A stretch of 64,000 nt of DNA from Flagellimonas maritima (GTDB lineage: Bacteria; Bacteroidota; Bacteroidia; Flavobacteriales; Flavobacteriaceae), in assembly GCF_003269425.1 (NCBI RefSeq), contig NZ_CP030104.1, positions 558,001 through 622,000 on the forward strand. Reading direction: 5' to 3'. A program made the position numbers and the translations under genes. Numbering within the stretch: position 1 is the stretch's first letter; every line of letters starts with the position of its first letter. Under the pieces are notes generated by a model that was not told the origin of the DNA, searched no databases, and was given only the letters and a program-made list of their open reading frames with translations. Below, one piece after another: positions 8,297-18,287 of the stretch.

Positions 8297-11200
8297 ATGA
8301 AAAACAATTTTGTGAGACTACTCCTCTTCATGTTCACGACAGGACTGTTTGCTCAAGCCGATAGAGTATCAGTCGTAACTAATGAAGATGGGATGAAGTT
8401 GGTCGTCAATGGAGAGGATTTCATGATCAACGGCATGAATTGGGATTATATTCCAATAGGAACCAACACGGTCAACGCAGCGTTTTGGGAAAAACCAGAT
8501 GACATTATCAAAGCTGGGCTGGACACAGAAATGTCGCTTCTTAAAAACATGAATGTCAATGTTATTAGACAGTATACCGGCGTACCTGCAAAATGGATTC
8601 AATACATCTATGAAAATTATGGGATTTATACCATGCTCAACCATTCCTTTGGACGCTACGGGCTTACGTTAAATGGTGTATGGACCCCTGTAACCATTTA
8701 TGATGATCCTACAACACAAGAGTTCTTGATGTCCGAGATGGAAGAGCTTGTCAACGGGTACAAAGACACACCTGGACTTTTACTTTATCTTTTGGGAAAT
8801 GAGAACAATTATGGGCTATTCTGGGCTGGTGCAGAAACCGAAGACTTTCCAGATGATCAAGGAAGAATAGATTTTATAGGAGAAAGTCGGGGTAGGCCCA
8901 TGTATAAACTCATGAACGAAGCAGCAAAGAAAATGAAAGCTATGGATGCATCCCATCCCGTTGCACTCTGTAATGGCGATGTGCTCTTCATAGATATCAT
9001 TGCAGAAGAATGCAAGGATGTGGATATCTACGGAACCAACACCTATCGAGGAGCTTCATTTGGGGATATGTTTCAAGTAGTAAAGGATAAACTGAATAAG
9101 CCTGTTATGTTCACGGAGTTTGGAGCGGATGCATTTAACGCCATTGAAAACAAGGAAGATCAATATTCACAGGCATATTACATGGTAGAAAACTGGAAAG
9201 AAATCTATGAGAATGCTGCAGGAATAGGCAAAGCTGGAAACTCTATCGGAGGATTTACGTTTCAATTCAGCGATGGCTGGTGGAAATTTGGTTTTGATGA
9301 CAGAGCAAATGCAGACGTACACGATAATAATGCTTCATGGTCCAATGGAGGCTATGCAAGGGATTTGGCATCACCGGGTACCAACAACATGAACGAAGAA
9401 TGGTTTGGAATCACTGCAAAAGGTGCAACCAATCCAAGAGGGCTTTACGAACTTTATCCACGTGCAGCTTATTATGCACTTAAAGAGGCGCATCAATTAA
9501 ATCCTTATGAAGAAGGTGTAGACCTTGCATTCATAGATAATCATTTTGATAACATAGAGTTGATGGATGCTGTTCTTAAAGCTCGTGGTGACAAAGCGGC
9601 CTTAAATGGGGAGCAAAGCAATTTACTTCGTATAAGCAATCTTACGGCAAGACTCTCAACTTTCAGTACGGGCGGTAGTTTGATTACGACACCGGATAAC
9701 CCAGATCCAGACGACGCAATTACATTTCCAAATCAATTAGGGTTTGATCATATGCAATCCTACTTCATTGGAGTGGAAGGGAATCCAGCTCCAAATATGC
9801 GGGCCGAAGTGAATTTTAATGTAGTGGGCAATGTTGCCCAAAACCCCATCAATGAGATTTTTTATGAAAACAGGGCTAGACCGATTTTAGTGAATACACC
9901 AGAAGGCGATGTGCCGCTAGTTGATAATAACAGGGTGGCTGTTTACCAAGCAGAATTCGAGTGGAACGCAAAAGAGTTCGATTTAAGGGGTTTTTATAGA
10001 ACTGGACACTACCACTGGGGGTATGAAGGGGACTTTTTTGGCCTGTATCCAGAAGCCAATTACGGACCTAACCTTGATATCTATAATGGAGAGATTTTAG
10101 GTGCCGAAATAGATGGAAAAGGACCCTTGAAAGGTTTAAAAGCTGCTATAGGGCCACAATTATGGTGGGGCGCTAATCCTACCATGCTTTTTAAGTACAA
10201 GAGACATATAGGGAAATTCGACGTTACAGGTATCTATCATAGGGATTTTGAAACTGAAATCGTTTTTGATGAAAACGGACGTAGGGTTTTGGATGTCAAT
10301 CAACTACGAAGTGGTGTAGTTCCACCTTGGCCCACTGAAAGAGCAACATTGGCCATAGAACGGGAATTTGGAAAAGTTGGAGTTATGGTGGGCGGAATTT
10401 GGGCAGGAAGTCCATTGAACGGAACCTCTTTCCAAGATGTTAGGGGCACGCCTGGAAACTACGTTGTTTTTGAAGATAGAATCCAAGCCGAAGACAACTG
10501 GGGTGGTAAAATTAAGGTTACCTATGAAGGTGGAAAGTTCAATTGGTATGGACAAGCATCAGCCATGGGATTAATTGCCAATGGTGGTGCGGACCAAACG
10601 ATGACTTTTACTGGTTGGAAATTAAGGGATACGGGAAGTGGTAATGTAACCAGTGTATTTTCTGGATTTACCATCGCAGCAGGAAATTTTCAGATTGCCC
10701 CCAATTTTATGTGGCAAAAACCATTAGTGGATGCCATACCACGAGATGTACAAGCCCCCGGTCGATTAAGAAATATAATTGATGATCCCTTTTCTGTGCG
10801 CTGGAATCGTGAAACCACGGCAGGGGAGCTATTATTAACTTTTGATCCAACACCCGGTACATGGATGTACGAGTGGGATAACGATAGGTCTGAAGATGCC
10901 AAGTTCGCTATGAACTTAGGCTTTGTATACCGCCACCTGCCAACTACCATGGATGCACATATTGGATTCTTGGCTGATCGTACCATTTTTTCTTTTCCGA
11001 ATTCGGCGCCCGCACAAGACTTATGGGAAATACACTCAAGAATGGTTTCAAAGCTAAGCCCAGAATTGGGGTTGATAGGGAATTTTTACTACGGTAATGG
11101 ACAGGCCAATGGTGATAGCGACAGATTAATAAAACGTTTTGGAGGGGATATCCGTGGCATTTATAAGAAAATGAAATTGGAAACGCATGTAAGAGTTAAT

Positions 11201-11482
11201 GATTGGGGACCTTTTGATTACCATAGAGACTTCAACTTGACATTCCCATTACAGTTAATGTTGGATCTCTCTACCACCTTGGGCAAACCGGACTGGTTCA
11301 TTTTACCAAGCACGCAAATAGGAATCCGCGGTACATGGAGGTCTTTAAATCAATTCTCACCAAGATTTGCTCCAAATGCTGCTGAAGAATTTGCGACAGA
11401 ACCTACCATTAGCCCTGTTGGTTTTGGCAATGGTAGTGAATGGGAGATAATGACTTACGTACACATCAACATTGGCAAATAA
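8297..11482 (+). CDS. Clan GH-A glycoside hydrolase fused to a predicted outer-membrane beta-barrel
   Basis: The ATG at 8297 gives a 1061-residue protein with a clear signal peptide (cleavage after FAQ at residue 20); the longer TTG start at 8240 would bury it. Residues ~25-395 look like a (beta/alpha)8 hydrolase of the GH2/GH5 kind: LLGNENNYG places the acid/base at Glu169 and MFTEFGADAF the nucleophile at Glu274, a spacing normal for clan GH-A. A helical linker (~424-460) leads to ~560 residues (about 500-1061) of alternating polar/hydrophobic strands with aromatic girdles (VAVYQAEFEWNAKEFDLRGF, LKAAIGPQLWWGA, FAMNLGFVYRHL) ending in YVHINIGK, which reads as an outer-membrane barrel. No TonB plug or carboxypeptidase-like domain is seen. 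It opens the glucan cluster. The hydrolase family, substrate and barrel role are inference. Confidence 0.75.
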   Translation: MKNNFVRLLLFMFTTGLFAQADRVSVVTNEDGMKLVVNGEDFMINGMNWDYIPIGTNTVNAAFWEKPDDIIKAGLDTEMSLLKNMNVNVIRQYTGVPAKWIQYIYENYGIYTMLNHSFGRYGLTLNGVWTPVTIYDDPTTQEFLMSEMEELVNGYKDTPGLLLYLLGNENNYGLFWAGAETEDFPDDQGRIDFIGESRGRPMYKLMNEAAKKMKAMDASHPVALCNGDVLFIDIIAEECKDVDIYGTNTYRGASFGDMFQVVKDKLNKPVMFTEFGADAFNAIENKEDQYSQAYYMVENWKEIYENAAGIGKAGNSIGGFTFQFSDGWWKFGFDDRANADVHDNNASWSNGGYARDLASPGTNNMNEEWFGITAKGATNPRGLYELYPRAAYYALKEAHQLNPYEEGVDLAFIDNHFDNIELMDAVLKARGDKAALNGEQSNLLRISNLTARLSTFSTGGSLITTPDNPDPDDAITFPNQLGFDHMQSYFIGVEGNPAPNMRAEVNFNVVGNVAQNPINEIFYENRARPILVNTPEGDVPLVDNNRVAVYQAEFEWNAKEFDLRGFYRTGHYHWGYEGDFFGLYPEANYGPNLDIYNGEILGAEIDGKGPLKGLKAAIGPQLWWGANPTMLFKYKRHIGKFDVTGIYHRDFETEIVFDENGRRVLDVNQLRSGVVPPWPTERATLAIEREFGKVGVMVGGIWAGSPLNGTSFQDVRGTPGNYVVFEDRIQAEDNWGGKIKVTYEGGKFNWYGQASAMGLIANGGADQTMTFTGWKLRDTGSGNVTSVFSGFTIAAGNFQIAPNFMWQKPLVDAIPRDVQAPGRLRNIIDDPFSVRWNRETTAGELLLTFDPTPGTWMYEWDNDRSEDAKFAMNLGFVYRHLPTTMDAHIGFLADRTIFSFPNSAPAQDLWEIHSRMVSKLSPELGLIGNFYYGNGQANGDSDRLIKRFGGDIRGIYKKMKLETHVRVNDWGPFDYHRDFNLTFPLQLMLDLSTTLGKPDWFILPSTQIGIRGTWRSLNQFSPRFAPNAAEEFATEPTISPVGFGNGSEWEIMTYVHINIGK

Positions 11483-11494
11483 AAAGATTGAAAG

Positions 11495-12916
11495 ATGAAA
11501 AATATTAGAAATATACACTTACGTTTTACACTCCTTTTGAGCTTGGGTATTGCTGTTTTTTCAAGTTGTGAAAGAGAATTTTCAGATGATGTACAATTTG
11601 CAACATTTTCTAACAATGGAGACATATTTACAGACGAACCAGTAGGACTCACAGATGAATTTTTTGATTCCTTTGACCCAAACGAAGGAGCAAATCCTGA
11701 GGGCTTTGGTACGGATGATAATGTCGCTTTTATGGGGACATCTTCCATACGCATTGATGTTCCCGCACCAGATGACCCAGACGGTGGCTTTATTGGAGGC
11801 ATTTTCCTAGACCGGGGCGATGGTAGAAATCTTACCGGATTTGACGCCTTGACCTTTTATGCAAAAGGCTCCATAACCGCTACCATTGGGGAAGTAGGTT
11901 TTGGAACTGATTTTGAGGAAAACAAATTTGCAGTAACTGCCCAAAATATACGCTTATCTACGGATTGGCGAAAAGTTGTCATTCCCATTCCAGATCCGTC
12001 AAAACTGGTACAAGAAAGGGGAATGTTTTTTTTCTCGGCGGGAACACAAACTACCAATGGTTTTGGGTATACTTTTTGGATTGATGAGCTACGGTTTGAA
12101 AAACTAGGAACTGTAGCCCAACCTAGTCCCGCTATCTTTTTTGGACAAGACATTGATTCTCAGGCCTTCATTGGTTTTGAATTTCTTTTGACTGGTCTTA
12201 CCCAAACCTTCAATTTAGCTTCAGGGGTAAATCAAACGGTAACTGTTGCCCCCTCCTATTTTGACTTCACGTCTTCAGATAATTCAGTGGCCATAGTCAA
12301 TGAATTGGGGCAAATTTCAGTAATAGGCTCAGGAAATACTGCTATAACTGCGCAATTGGCCAATGTTGGGGCTTCTGGTTCATTGGACATCGATTCTGGA
12401 GGTAATTTACCAAATGCCCCAATCCCAATTGAGTTGTCTACTAATGTAAGCTCCATATTCAGTAATGAATACACTAACGCAACGGAAAGTAATTTCGTGC
12501 CAAATTTTGGAGGCTCAACGACAAATACACAACTCTTTTCCAATGGTGGTGACGAAGTATTGATTTATACAAACAACAATTTCACGGGAATCCTACTCAA
12601 TAACACTATCGATGCTACAGAGCGTACCTTCCTGAATATAGATGTATATGTACAAGATGCCGCTACTAATATTGAGGTACAGATTAGGGATGTGGGTCCA
12701 AACCAAGAATTGGAAACAGATGTAAATAATGGAAATCCTATTGGGGATGATGCAGACAAAAGGTTTAGTATAAACGGATTGACACCAGGACAATGGACTT
12801 CCATTGAAATTCCATTGGATGGAGATTTGGCTGCTCAAAGAAACAATCTTGGAGCACTTATCTTGGCGGGTGGACCAAACTTCATATTCGACAACATTTA
12901 CTTCTATACGGAATAA
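11495..12916 (+). CDS. Surface lipoprotein with CBM-like and Ig-like (Big_2) domains
   Basis: This 473-residue protein begins 12 bases after the GH/barrel gene. A lipoprotein signal peptide ends at Cys25 (VFSSC) followed by acidic residues, as is common for surface-exposed lipoproteins of Bacteroidota. Residues ~45-205 form a jelly-roll-like domain (LTGFDALTFYAKGS ... FWIDELRFEKLG). Residues ~225-305 resemble a Big_2 Ig-like domain (SVAIVNELGQISVIGSG). Residues ~315-473 form a second jelly-roll of the same style (TFLNIDVYVQD ... NFIFDNIYFYTE). I see no enzyme motif and no SusD-like helical repeat. Its place between two hydrolases suggests a surface glycan-binding protein that holds beta-glucan for the enzymes; this is inference. 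Confidence 0.75.
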   Translation: MKNIRNIHLRFTLLLSLGIAVFSSCEREFSDDVQFATFSNNGDIFTDEPVGLTDEFFDSFDPNEGANPEGFGTDDNVAFMGTSSIRIDVPAPDDPDGGFIGGIFLDRGDGRNLTGFDALTFYAKGSITATIGEVGFGTDFEENKFAVTAQNIRLSTDWRKVVIPIPDPSKLVQERGMFFFSAGTQTTNGFGYTFWIDELRFEKLGTVAQPSPAIFFGQDIDSQAFIGFEFLLTGLTQTFNLASGVNQTVTVAPSYFDFTSSDNSVAIVNELGQISVIGSGNTAITAQLANVGASGSLDIDSGGNLPNAPIPIELSTNVSSIFSNEYTNATESNFVPNFGGSTTNTQLFSNGGDEVLIYTNNNFTGILLNNTIDATERTFLNIDVYVQDAATNIEVQIRDVGPNQELETDVNNGNPIGDDADKRFSINGLTPGQWTSIEIPLDGDLAAQRNNLGALILAGGPNFIFDNIYFYTE

Positions 12917-12939
12917 TTGGGTCTTGAAAATTGAAAAAA

Positions 12940-13800
12940 ATGATTATGAAATATATACAGATTAAAACAATACAATCGGTAGCGCTGGTATGCCTTGGGG
13001 TAATGGCAATGAGCGTTATATCAGGTTGTGAAACAGATGAAACACAGACAGTGGCTACATTTACAAACTTAGTACTAGAAGAAAATTTTGATACGGATGG
13101 AGCACCAAATGAACAAATTTGGGGTTTCGATATAGGAAATGGTCCAGGCGGCGATGGTTGGGGCAACCAAGAGTTGCAATACTATACGGACCGTTCCGAT
13201 AATGTTCGTATTGAAAATGGTGTATTGTTGATTACGGCTAGGGAAGAGTCTTTTGAAGGTTCTCAGTATACATCGGCCAGATTGATTACCAAAGATAAAT
13301 TTGAGCAGCAGTACGGTCGTTTTGAGGCTAGAATCCGTTTGCCTTTCGGACAGGGAATATGGCCCGCATTTTGGATGTTGGGAGCAGATATTGATGAAAA
13401 CCCATGGCCGGGTGCCGGTGAGATCGATATCATGGAATATCGAGGGCAAGACCCTTCAATTCTTATAGGAAGTGTTCATGGACCAAGGTATTCTGGAGGA
13501 GATGCCATTTCCAAAGAGTTTACACTCGAAAATGACCGTTTTGATACAGGCTTCCACATATTTGGAATAGAATGGGGACCAAACTTCGTAAATTTTTATG
13601 TGGACGATGTGCTTTACAATCAAATTACCCCAGAAGATGTTGATGAAGAAACAGATGGCGAAGGAGTGTGGGTATTTGATAAACCCTTCTTCATTTTAAT
13701 GAATCTTGCCGTGGGCGGAACCTTTGTTGGGTCCCCAAATGCAGAGACCGAGTTTCCACAAACTATGATCGTGGACTATGTAAGGGTGTACGAAAATTAA
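12940..13800 (+). CDS. GH16 endo-beta-1,3-glucanase (laminarinase), lipoprotein
   Basis: The mature part is a compact GH16 domain with the diagnostic EIDIME motif; counted from the ATG at 12940 the nucleophile is Glu161, the helper Asp163 and the acid/base Glu166. Flanking motifs QGIWPAFWMLG and the C-terminal MIVDYVRVYE strand fit laminarinase-type GH16 (subfamily 3-like). The ATG at 12940 (or 12946) is preferred over the TTG at 12931. A lipobox (VISGC) places the lipid Cys at residue 30, and acidic residues follow, so the enzyme is probably surface-anchored. It hydrolyses internal beta-1,3 (or mixed beta-1,3/1,4) glucan bonds to oligosaccharides. It carries no CBM of its own; CBM-bearing lipoproteins are encoded on both sides. 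Confidence 0.93.
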   Translation: MIMKYIQIKTIQSVALVCLGVMAMSVISGCETDETQTVATFTNLVLEENFDTDGAPNEQIWGFDIGNGPGGDGWGNQELQYYTDRSDNVRIENGVLLITAREESFEGSQYTSARLITKDKFEQQYGRFEARIRLPFGQGIWPAFWMLGADIDENPWPGAGEIDIMEYRGQDPSILIGSVHGPRYSGGDAISKEFTLENDRFDTGFHIFGIEWGPNFVNFYVDDVLYNQITPEDVDEETDGEGVWVFDKPFFILMNLAVGGTFVGSPNAETEFPQTMIVDYVRVYEN

Positions 13801-13823
13801 TAAACTAAACTAACTTCTATAAA

Positions 13824-16235
13824 ATGAAACTATTATTTAAAAAAACCAGAATACTTTCACTAATGATTTTGGCCATATCCTTTCTAGGATGTGAAGATGA
13901 TGACGATGCCAACGGTCTCCCTGAGGTCGTAGCGGCTTTTACACAAACGCAGATCGAAGATTCTGGAATTGTATCCTTTATCAACATTTCTGAAAACGCG
14001 GATTTTTTTGAATGGGATTTTGGAGATGGTACTACTTCGACAGAAATTGATCCTATCAAGACTTTTGCAGATGGGACCTATACCGTAACACTGACAGCGT
14101 CAAATTCAGCAGGTGCTTCAAGTAATTTTTCAGATGAATTAATAATAGATATTCCTGATACACCACCAGCATTCGACAGTGGACTATTGACCAACGGAGA
14201 TTTTGAAAGTGGAACAGATCCGTGGATTGGTAACGCAGCAAATGTAACAACAGAAGGCGGTAACAGCTTCAATTTGGCAGATGTGCAAACAGCTGGCAAT
14301 CCTTTTGATGTAAATTTGAGCCAAGTTGTAGAACTTACCCAAGGCACAAACTATATTTTAACTTTTGATGCCTCGTCTGACGTGACACGTACAATAATCG
14401 CCGGTATTGGACTAAATGTAGCGCCTTTTACCAATGATACACGTACAATTGATTTGACAACAGATACCCAGACCTTTACCGTAGCACTTTCTGCGGCGGA
14501 CTTTGGCGGAGCGGATGGTAGAGTATTGTTTGATCTAGGTGCCGAAGTAGGTGTTGTTGTAATAGATAATGTCTCCTTGGTTGAAGGAGGAGATGGCGGT
14601 TTTGACAGTGGTTTATTGATTAATGGAAATTTTGAAAGTGGTGTAGTTCCTTGGGTAGGCAACGCTGCAAATGTAGTTACGGAAGGAGAAAATAGTTTCA
14701 ATCAAGCTGATGTACAATCAGCTGGCCAACCCTTCGATGTAAATTTGAGCCAAGTTTTGGAACTTACACAAGGCACAAACTATACGTTGACTTTTGAAGC
14801 ATCATCTAATGTGACACGTACTATAATTGCCGGGATTGGTCTGAATGTAGCGCCCTTTACCAATGATACGCGAACAATCGATTTGACTACGGATACCCAA
14901 ACCTTTACCCTTGAATTATCAGCAGCCGGTTTTGGCGGAGCAGATAGCCGTGTACTTTTTGATATGGGTGCCGAAGTAGGCATTGTAATAATCGATAACG
15001 TTTCCTTGGTAGAGGGAGGTTCTGGAGGAGGAGATGATTCCGAAGCACCAGTAATCACATTAACAGGAGATGCAACTGTAAACCTAAATGTGGGAGATCC
15101 CGCTTATGTAGATGCTGGAGCTACTGCAAACGATAATGTGGATGGAGACATCTCTGGCAGTATCGTTGTTGGAGGAGATACAGTAGATACCAATGTAGCA
15201 GGAACATATACCATAACATACAATGTAAGCGATGCAGCAGGTAATCCCGCTACCGAAGTTACCAGAACAGTAAATGTTGAAGAAAATACTTTTGACGATG
15301 GCTTGTTGACCAATGGTGATTTTGAAAACGGGACAGATTCATGGATAGGGAATGGGCTCAATGTGGTCACTGATAGCGGAAATAGTTTCAATTCAGTAAA
15401 TGTTGCTATGGCAGGAACACCCTTCTCCGTTAATTTGAGCCAAGTAATCGAATTAACGAAAGGTGCAGATTATATATTGACTTTTGATGCATCATCCGAT
15501 GTTTCACGTACAATTCTTGCGGGTATTGGACTAAACGTGGAACCTTTTACAAATACTACTCAAACAATTAACCTTACAACAGATACCCAGACATTTGTTC
15601 TAAATCTTAATGCGACAGGATTTGGTGGAGCGGATAGCCGAATACTTTTTGATATGGGTGCAGAAACAGGGTTGGTGAATATTGATAATGTTTCTCTTGT
15701 TCTTGACAGCGGCGGCGGAGATACTTGTCCGGCCCCACCGATGGGTGAGTTATTATCAAACGGTGGTTTCGAGGCTAATTCCGGTGATGGCGCTTGTTGG
15801 CAGCTTAATGAATCTGCGGGCTCTTCCGTAACTATTATCGATACTGACGCCAATACGGGTACTTACTCCGCTAGATTGACCACAGGTCCTTCACAAGTGC
15901 CAAATCTTAAGCAAGAGCGATTTGCTCCGACCGTAGCGGGTAACCAAAACATTCAGGTGACGTTTAGATATAAAATTACATCGAGCTTTGTAGATGGTTC
16001 GATACTGGAAGTTCTGGCATTTTCAGAACGTTCAGTTGGTGGCGCCGTGCCACATAATTTGGGCAATGCCCCTGGAACCAATACCGTTGATGTTTGGCAA
16101 ACTTACACTGGGTCATTTACAACAGATGCTAACGTAGATGAAGGTCTATCACTACTTATACAAGCTACCTGTGGTGGTGTCGGCACTTGTGCTGGAGAGG
16201 TAATTATAGACGATGTTGTGGTAGAAGAAATATAA
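13824..16235 (+). CDS. Lipoprotein with PKD domain and tandem CBM4-like modules
   Basis: The 803-residue protein has a lipobox (SFLGC, Cys23) followed by five acidic residues. Residues ~34-112 are a PKD domain ([12 protein letters not shown]). Three near-identical ~143-residue modules follow, starting at residues 117, 260 and 490 (each begins DxGLLxNGDFE or a close variant and ends IDNVSLV); they look like CBM4/9-type carbohydrate-binding jelly-rolls. Between modules 2 and 3 (about 408-486) sits a DUF5011-like Ig domain ([20 protein letters not shown]). A distinct fourth jelly-roll (~640-803) ends the protein. No catalytic motif is seen. It is likely a multivalent surface glucan-binding scaffold for the neighbouring laminarinase; the exact ligand is inference from context. 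Confidence 0.85.
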   Translation: MKLLFKKTRILSLMILAISFLGCEDDDDANGLPEVVAAFTQTQIEDSGIVSFINISENADFFEWDFGDGTTSTEIDPIKTFADGTYTVTLTASNSAGASSNFSDELIIDIPDTPPAFDSGLLTNGDFESGTDPWIGNAANVTTEGGNSFNLADVQTAGNPFDVNLSQVVELTQGTNYILTFDASSDVTRTIIAGIGLNVAPFTNDTRTIDLTTDTQTFTVALSAADFGGADGRVLFDLGAEVGVVVIDNVSLVEGGDGGFDSGLLINGNFESGVVPWVGNAANVVTEGENSFNQADVQSAGQPFDVNLSQVLELTQGTNYTLTFEASSNVTRTIIAGIGLNVAPFTNDTRTIDLTTDTQTFTLELSAAGFGGADSRVLFDMGAEVGIVIIDNVSLVEGGSGGGDDSEAPVITLTGDATVNLNVGDPAYVDAGATANDNVDGDISGSIVVGGDTVDTNVAGTYTITYNVSDAAGNPATEVTRTVNVEENTFDDGLLTNGDFENGTDSWIGNGLNVVTDSGNSFNSVNVAMAGTPFSVNLSQVIELTKGADYILTFDASSDVSRTILAGIGLNVEPFTNTTQTINLTTDTQTFVLNLNATGFGGADSRILFDMGAETGLVNIDNVSLVLDSGGGDTCPAPPMGELLSNGGFEANSGDGACWQLNESAGSSVTIIDTDANTGTYSARLTTGPSQVPNLKQERFAPTVAGNQNIQVTFRYKITSSFVDGSILEVLAFSERSVGGAVPHNLGNAPGTNTVDVWQTYTGSFTTDANVDEGLSLLIQATCGGVGTCAGEVIIDDVVVEEI
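14172..15710 (+). repeat. Three intragenic ~420-bp repeats encoding CBM4-like modules
   Basis: Copies start at 14172, 14601 and 15291. Copies 1 and 2 are directly adjacent with a 429-bp period. Copy 3 is separated from copy 2 by a DUF5011-like domain at about 15045-15285. Shared protein strings include [26 protein letters not shown] and TDTQTF, with matching DNA over long stretches, so the modules arose by recent internal duplication. Confidence 0.85.
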
Positions 16236-16255
16236 TTGAAAACTGAATATAGATT

Positions 16256-16288
16256 AAAAAGCCATTTGAAGACTCAGATGGCTTTTAA
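16256..16288 (+). terminator. Hairpin between the CBM-protein and GH3 genes
   Basis: Arms aaaagccat (16257-16265) and atggctttt (16278-16286) pair perfectly over 9 bases with a 12-base loop, 21 bases after the stop codon. The T run is only four long, so it may be a weak terminator or an attenuator that splits the glucan cluster into an upstream binding/surface unit and a downstream enzyme/transport unit. Confidence 0.55.
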
Positions 16289-16404
16289 AACAAATCTGGT
16301 TTTACAACCGTAGCTATAAATAGTTATATATACTGAACAGTTGATGGAATAACTAGCTGTTTATGTATAGTAGAAACCGATTGAGCCAAAAGAAGCAGAT
16401 TTAA

Positions 16405-18228
16405 ATGGTTTTAAAATCTTTAAAGAGCACTATAAAACTGCTGATGGTTGGTGCATGCTGCATATCATCCTGTAAAGAACAACAGATGGACAAAGAGAAA
16501 AGTGCATACTTACTGATAGAACAAAAGATAGATTCTTTGCTGGCATTAATGACCTTAGATGAAAAAATAGGTCAAATGACACAGGTTAGACATTTTGATG
16601 ATATTCAGGAAGATGATATTACCTCTAAGTTTATCGGTTCCATAATTCATACGCAAGGTCCATTACCGGGTAATAATGCTGAGGAATGGCAAGCAAAATT
16701 TACAAGATTACAGAAAAAAGCACTATCGACCCGTTTGGGTATTCCATTGATTTTTGGGGTAGATGCCATTCATGGACAAAACACCTATGAAGGGGCTACC
16801 ATTTTTCCACATAACATTGGTTTTGGCGCAACCCAAAATAGAGAATTGGTAAAGCAAGCCGCAAAAATAACTGCCATTGAATCTCAGGCAACAGGGTTCA
16901 ACTGGGTTTTTTCTCCTTGCGTAGCCATACCCTATAATGAGAAATGGGGAAGGGTCTACGAAGCTTTTTCAGAAAGCACCGAGTTGACCGGGCAACTTAC
17001 AAAAGCATCAGTTGAAGGCTTGCAGGGAGATGATTTAAAAAATAGCAAAACGGTCATGGCCACTGCAAAACATTTTGTTGGTGACGGAGCTACTGATTTT
17101 GGTCTAGAAGGAGGTGAAACCTCTATAAGCCTAAAAGAAGTCCGGGAACGTTTGTTACCTCCCTACAAAGTAGCAGTAGATGCAGGAGTAGGTTCTGTAA
17201 TGGCCTCTTTTAATTCAATGTCAGGAATACCAATGCATGCCCACAAGGATTTGATTACAAATGTGCTGAAAAAGAATATGGGATTTGATGGTATAATGGT
17301 TTCGGATTGGAAAGGCTACTCACGATTTGGAGAAAATGATGTTATCAATGCCGGAGTAGATATGATCATGGCTGTAGAAGGCGATTTTGAAATGTACCAA
17401 GAAGGATTAAAAAAAGGTGTTGAAAGCGGTTATGTATCCCAAGAGCGAATTGATGATGCAGTGCGAAGAATACTGCGCCAAAAATATAGATTGGGTGTAT
17501 TTGAAAATCCTTTTCCAGATTCAAGCTTAATTGAAAAAATTGGTATTCAAGAACATAGGGATATAGCTCGTCAAGCCGTAAGGGAATCTTTGGTTTTACT
17601 TAAAAATGACAACAGTTTACTTCCGCTCAATAAGAAAATGGGAAAAATTGTAGTAGTGGGCGAACATGCCAATAATTCTGGTCTGCAGTCGGGAGGATGG
17701 ACCATAAACTGGCAGGGCTCCACGGAAAACTATAAAGGAGCAACGACAATTCTTGAAGGAATCAAAAAAACAGCTGAGGGAACAGTAATTTATGATACCG
17801 ATGCATCAGGAGACCATAGCGATGCAGATGTTGCCATTATAGTAATTGGAGAAACCCCTTATGCCGAATCTTTCGGTGATATAGGTGGTGAAATTGATGC
17901 ATATCAATTGACACTGACCGAAAGTCATCAAAATTATGTGGACACCTATGTTGATATGGGCGTGAAAACTATAGTAGTGTTGATTTCTGGCCGTGCTTTG
18001 GTCACAACTAAGCAAATAGAACAATCCACGGCATTTGTAGCAGCTTGGTTACCAGGTTCAGAAGGGGACGGCATTGCGGAAGTCTTATTTGGAGAACATA
18101 ACTTTAAGGGAAAATTACCTCATTCTTGGCCTAAATCAGAAGAAGATTATAACGGAAAATATGGGCCAAATTTTTGGGATGATTCCATAAAACCTTTGTT
18201 ACCTTACGGATTTGGATTACACTATTGA
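16405..18228 (+). CDS. GH3 beta-glucosidase / exo-beta-glucanase, lipoprotein
   Basis: The 607-residue protein has a lipobox-type signal peptide (CISSC, Cys23) and the two-domain GH3 fold. The N-terminal barrel carries LIFGVDAIHGQN, TAKHFVGDG and the nucleophile Asp301 in IMVSDWKGY. The C-terminal domain (LPLNKKMGKIVVVGEHANN onward) carries IGETPYAESFGD with Glu488, the likely acid/base by analogy with barley ExoI-type GH3 enzymes. Length and architecture match bacterial GH3 exo-1,3/1,4-beta-glucanases without a C-terminal fibronectin-like domain. It would release glucose from the non-reducing ends of laminari-oligosaccharides at the cell envelope. It follows the hairpin at 16.26 kb and precedes a GH17 gene by 59 bases, in an operon-like series running to 23.6 kb. 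Confidence 0.93.
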   Translation: MVLKSLKSTIKLLMVGACCISSCKEQQMDKEKSAYLLIEQKIDSLLALMTLDEKIGQMTQVRHFDDIQEDDITSKFIGSIIHTQGPLPGNNAEEWQAKFTRLQKKALSTRLGIPLIFGVDAIHGQNTYEGATIFPHNIGFGATQNRELVKQAAKITAIESQATGFNWVFSPCVAIPYNEKWGRVYEAFSESTELTGQLTKASVEGLQGDDLKNSKTVMATAKHFVGDGATDFGLEGGETSISLKEVRERLLPPYKVAVDAGVGSVMASFNSMSGIPMHAHKDLITNVLKKNMGFDGIMVSDWKGYSRFGENDVINAGVDMIMAVEGDFEMYQEGLKKGVESGYVSQERIDDAVRRILRQKYRLGVFENPFPDSSLIEKIGIQEHRDIARQAVRESLVLLKNDNSLLPLNKKMGKIVVVGEHANNSGLQSGGWTINWQGSTENYKGATTILEGIKKTAEGTVIYDTDASGDHSDADVAIIVIGETPYAESFGDIGGEIDAYQLTLTESHQNYVDTYVDMGVKTIVVLISGRALVTTKQIEQSTAFVAAWLPGSEGDGIAEVLFGEHNFKGKLPHSWPKSEEDYNGKYGPNFWDDSIKPLLPYGFGLHY

Positions 18229-18287
18229 TACTTTAAAAAGAATGCCAATGGACCATAGCATCAAAAAAAGAAATAAAAAAAAATAAC

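Noticed and set aside
8297..12916. Possible SusC/SusD-like pair
   Set aside because: The first protein has a hydrolase domain and no plug or TonB box, and the second is all beta with no SusD-type helical repeats.
14351..15058. Two similar antisense frames in the CBM-protein gene
   Set aside because: They look alike only because the DNA beneath them is the CBM repeat; no signal or motif of their own.
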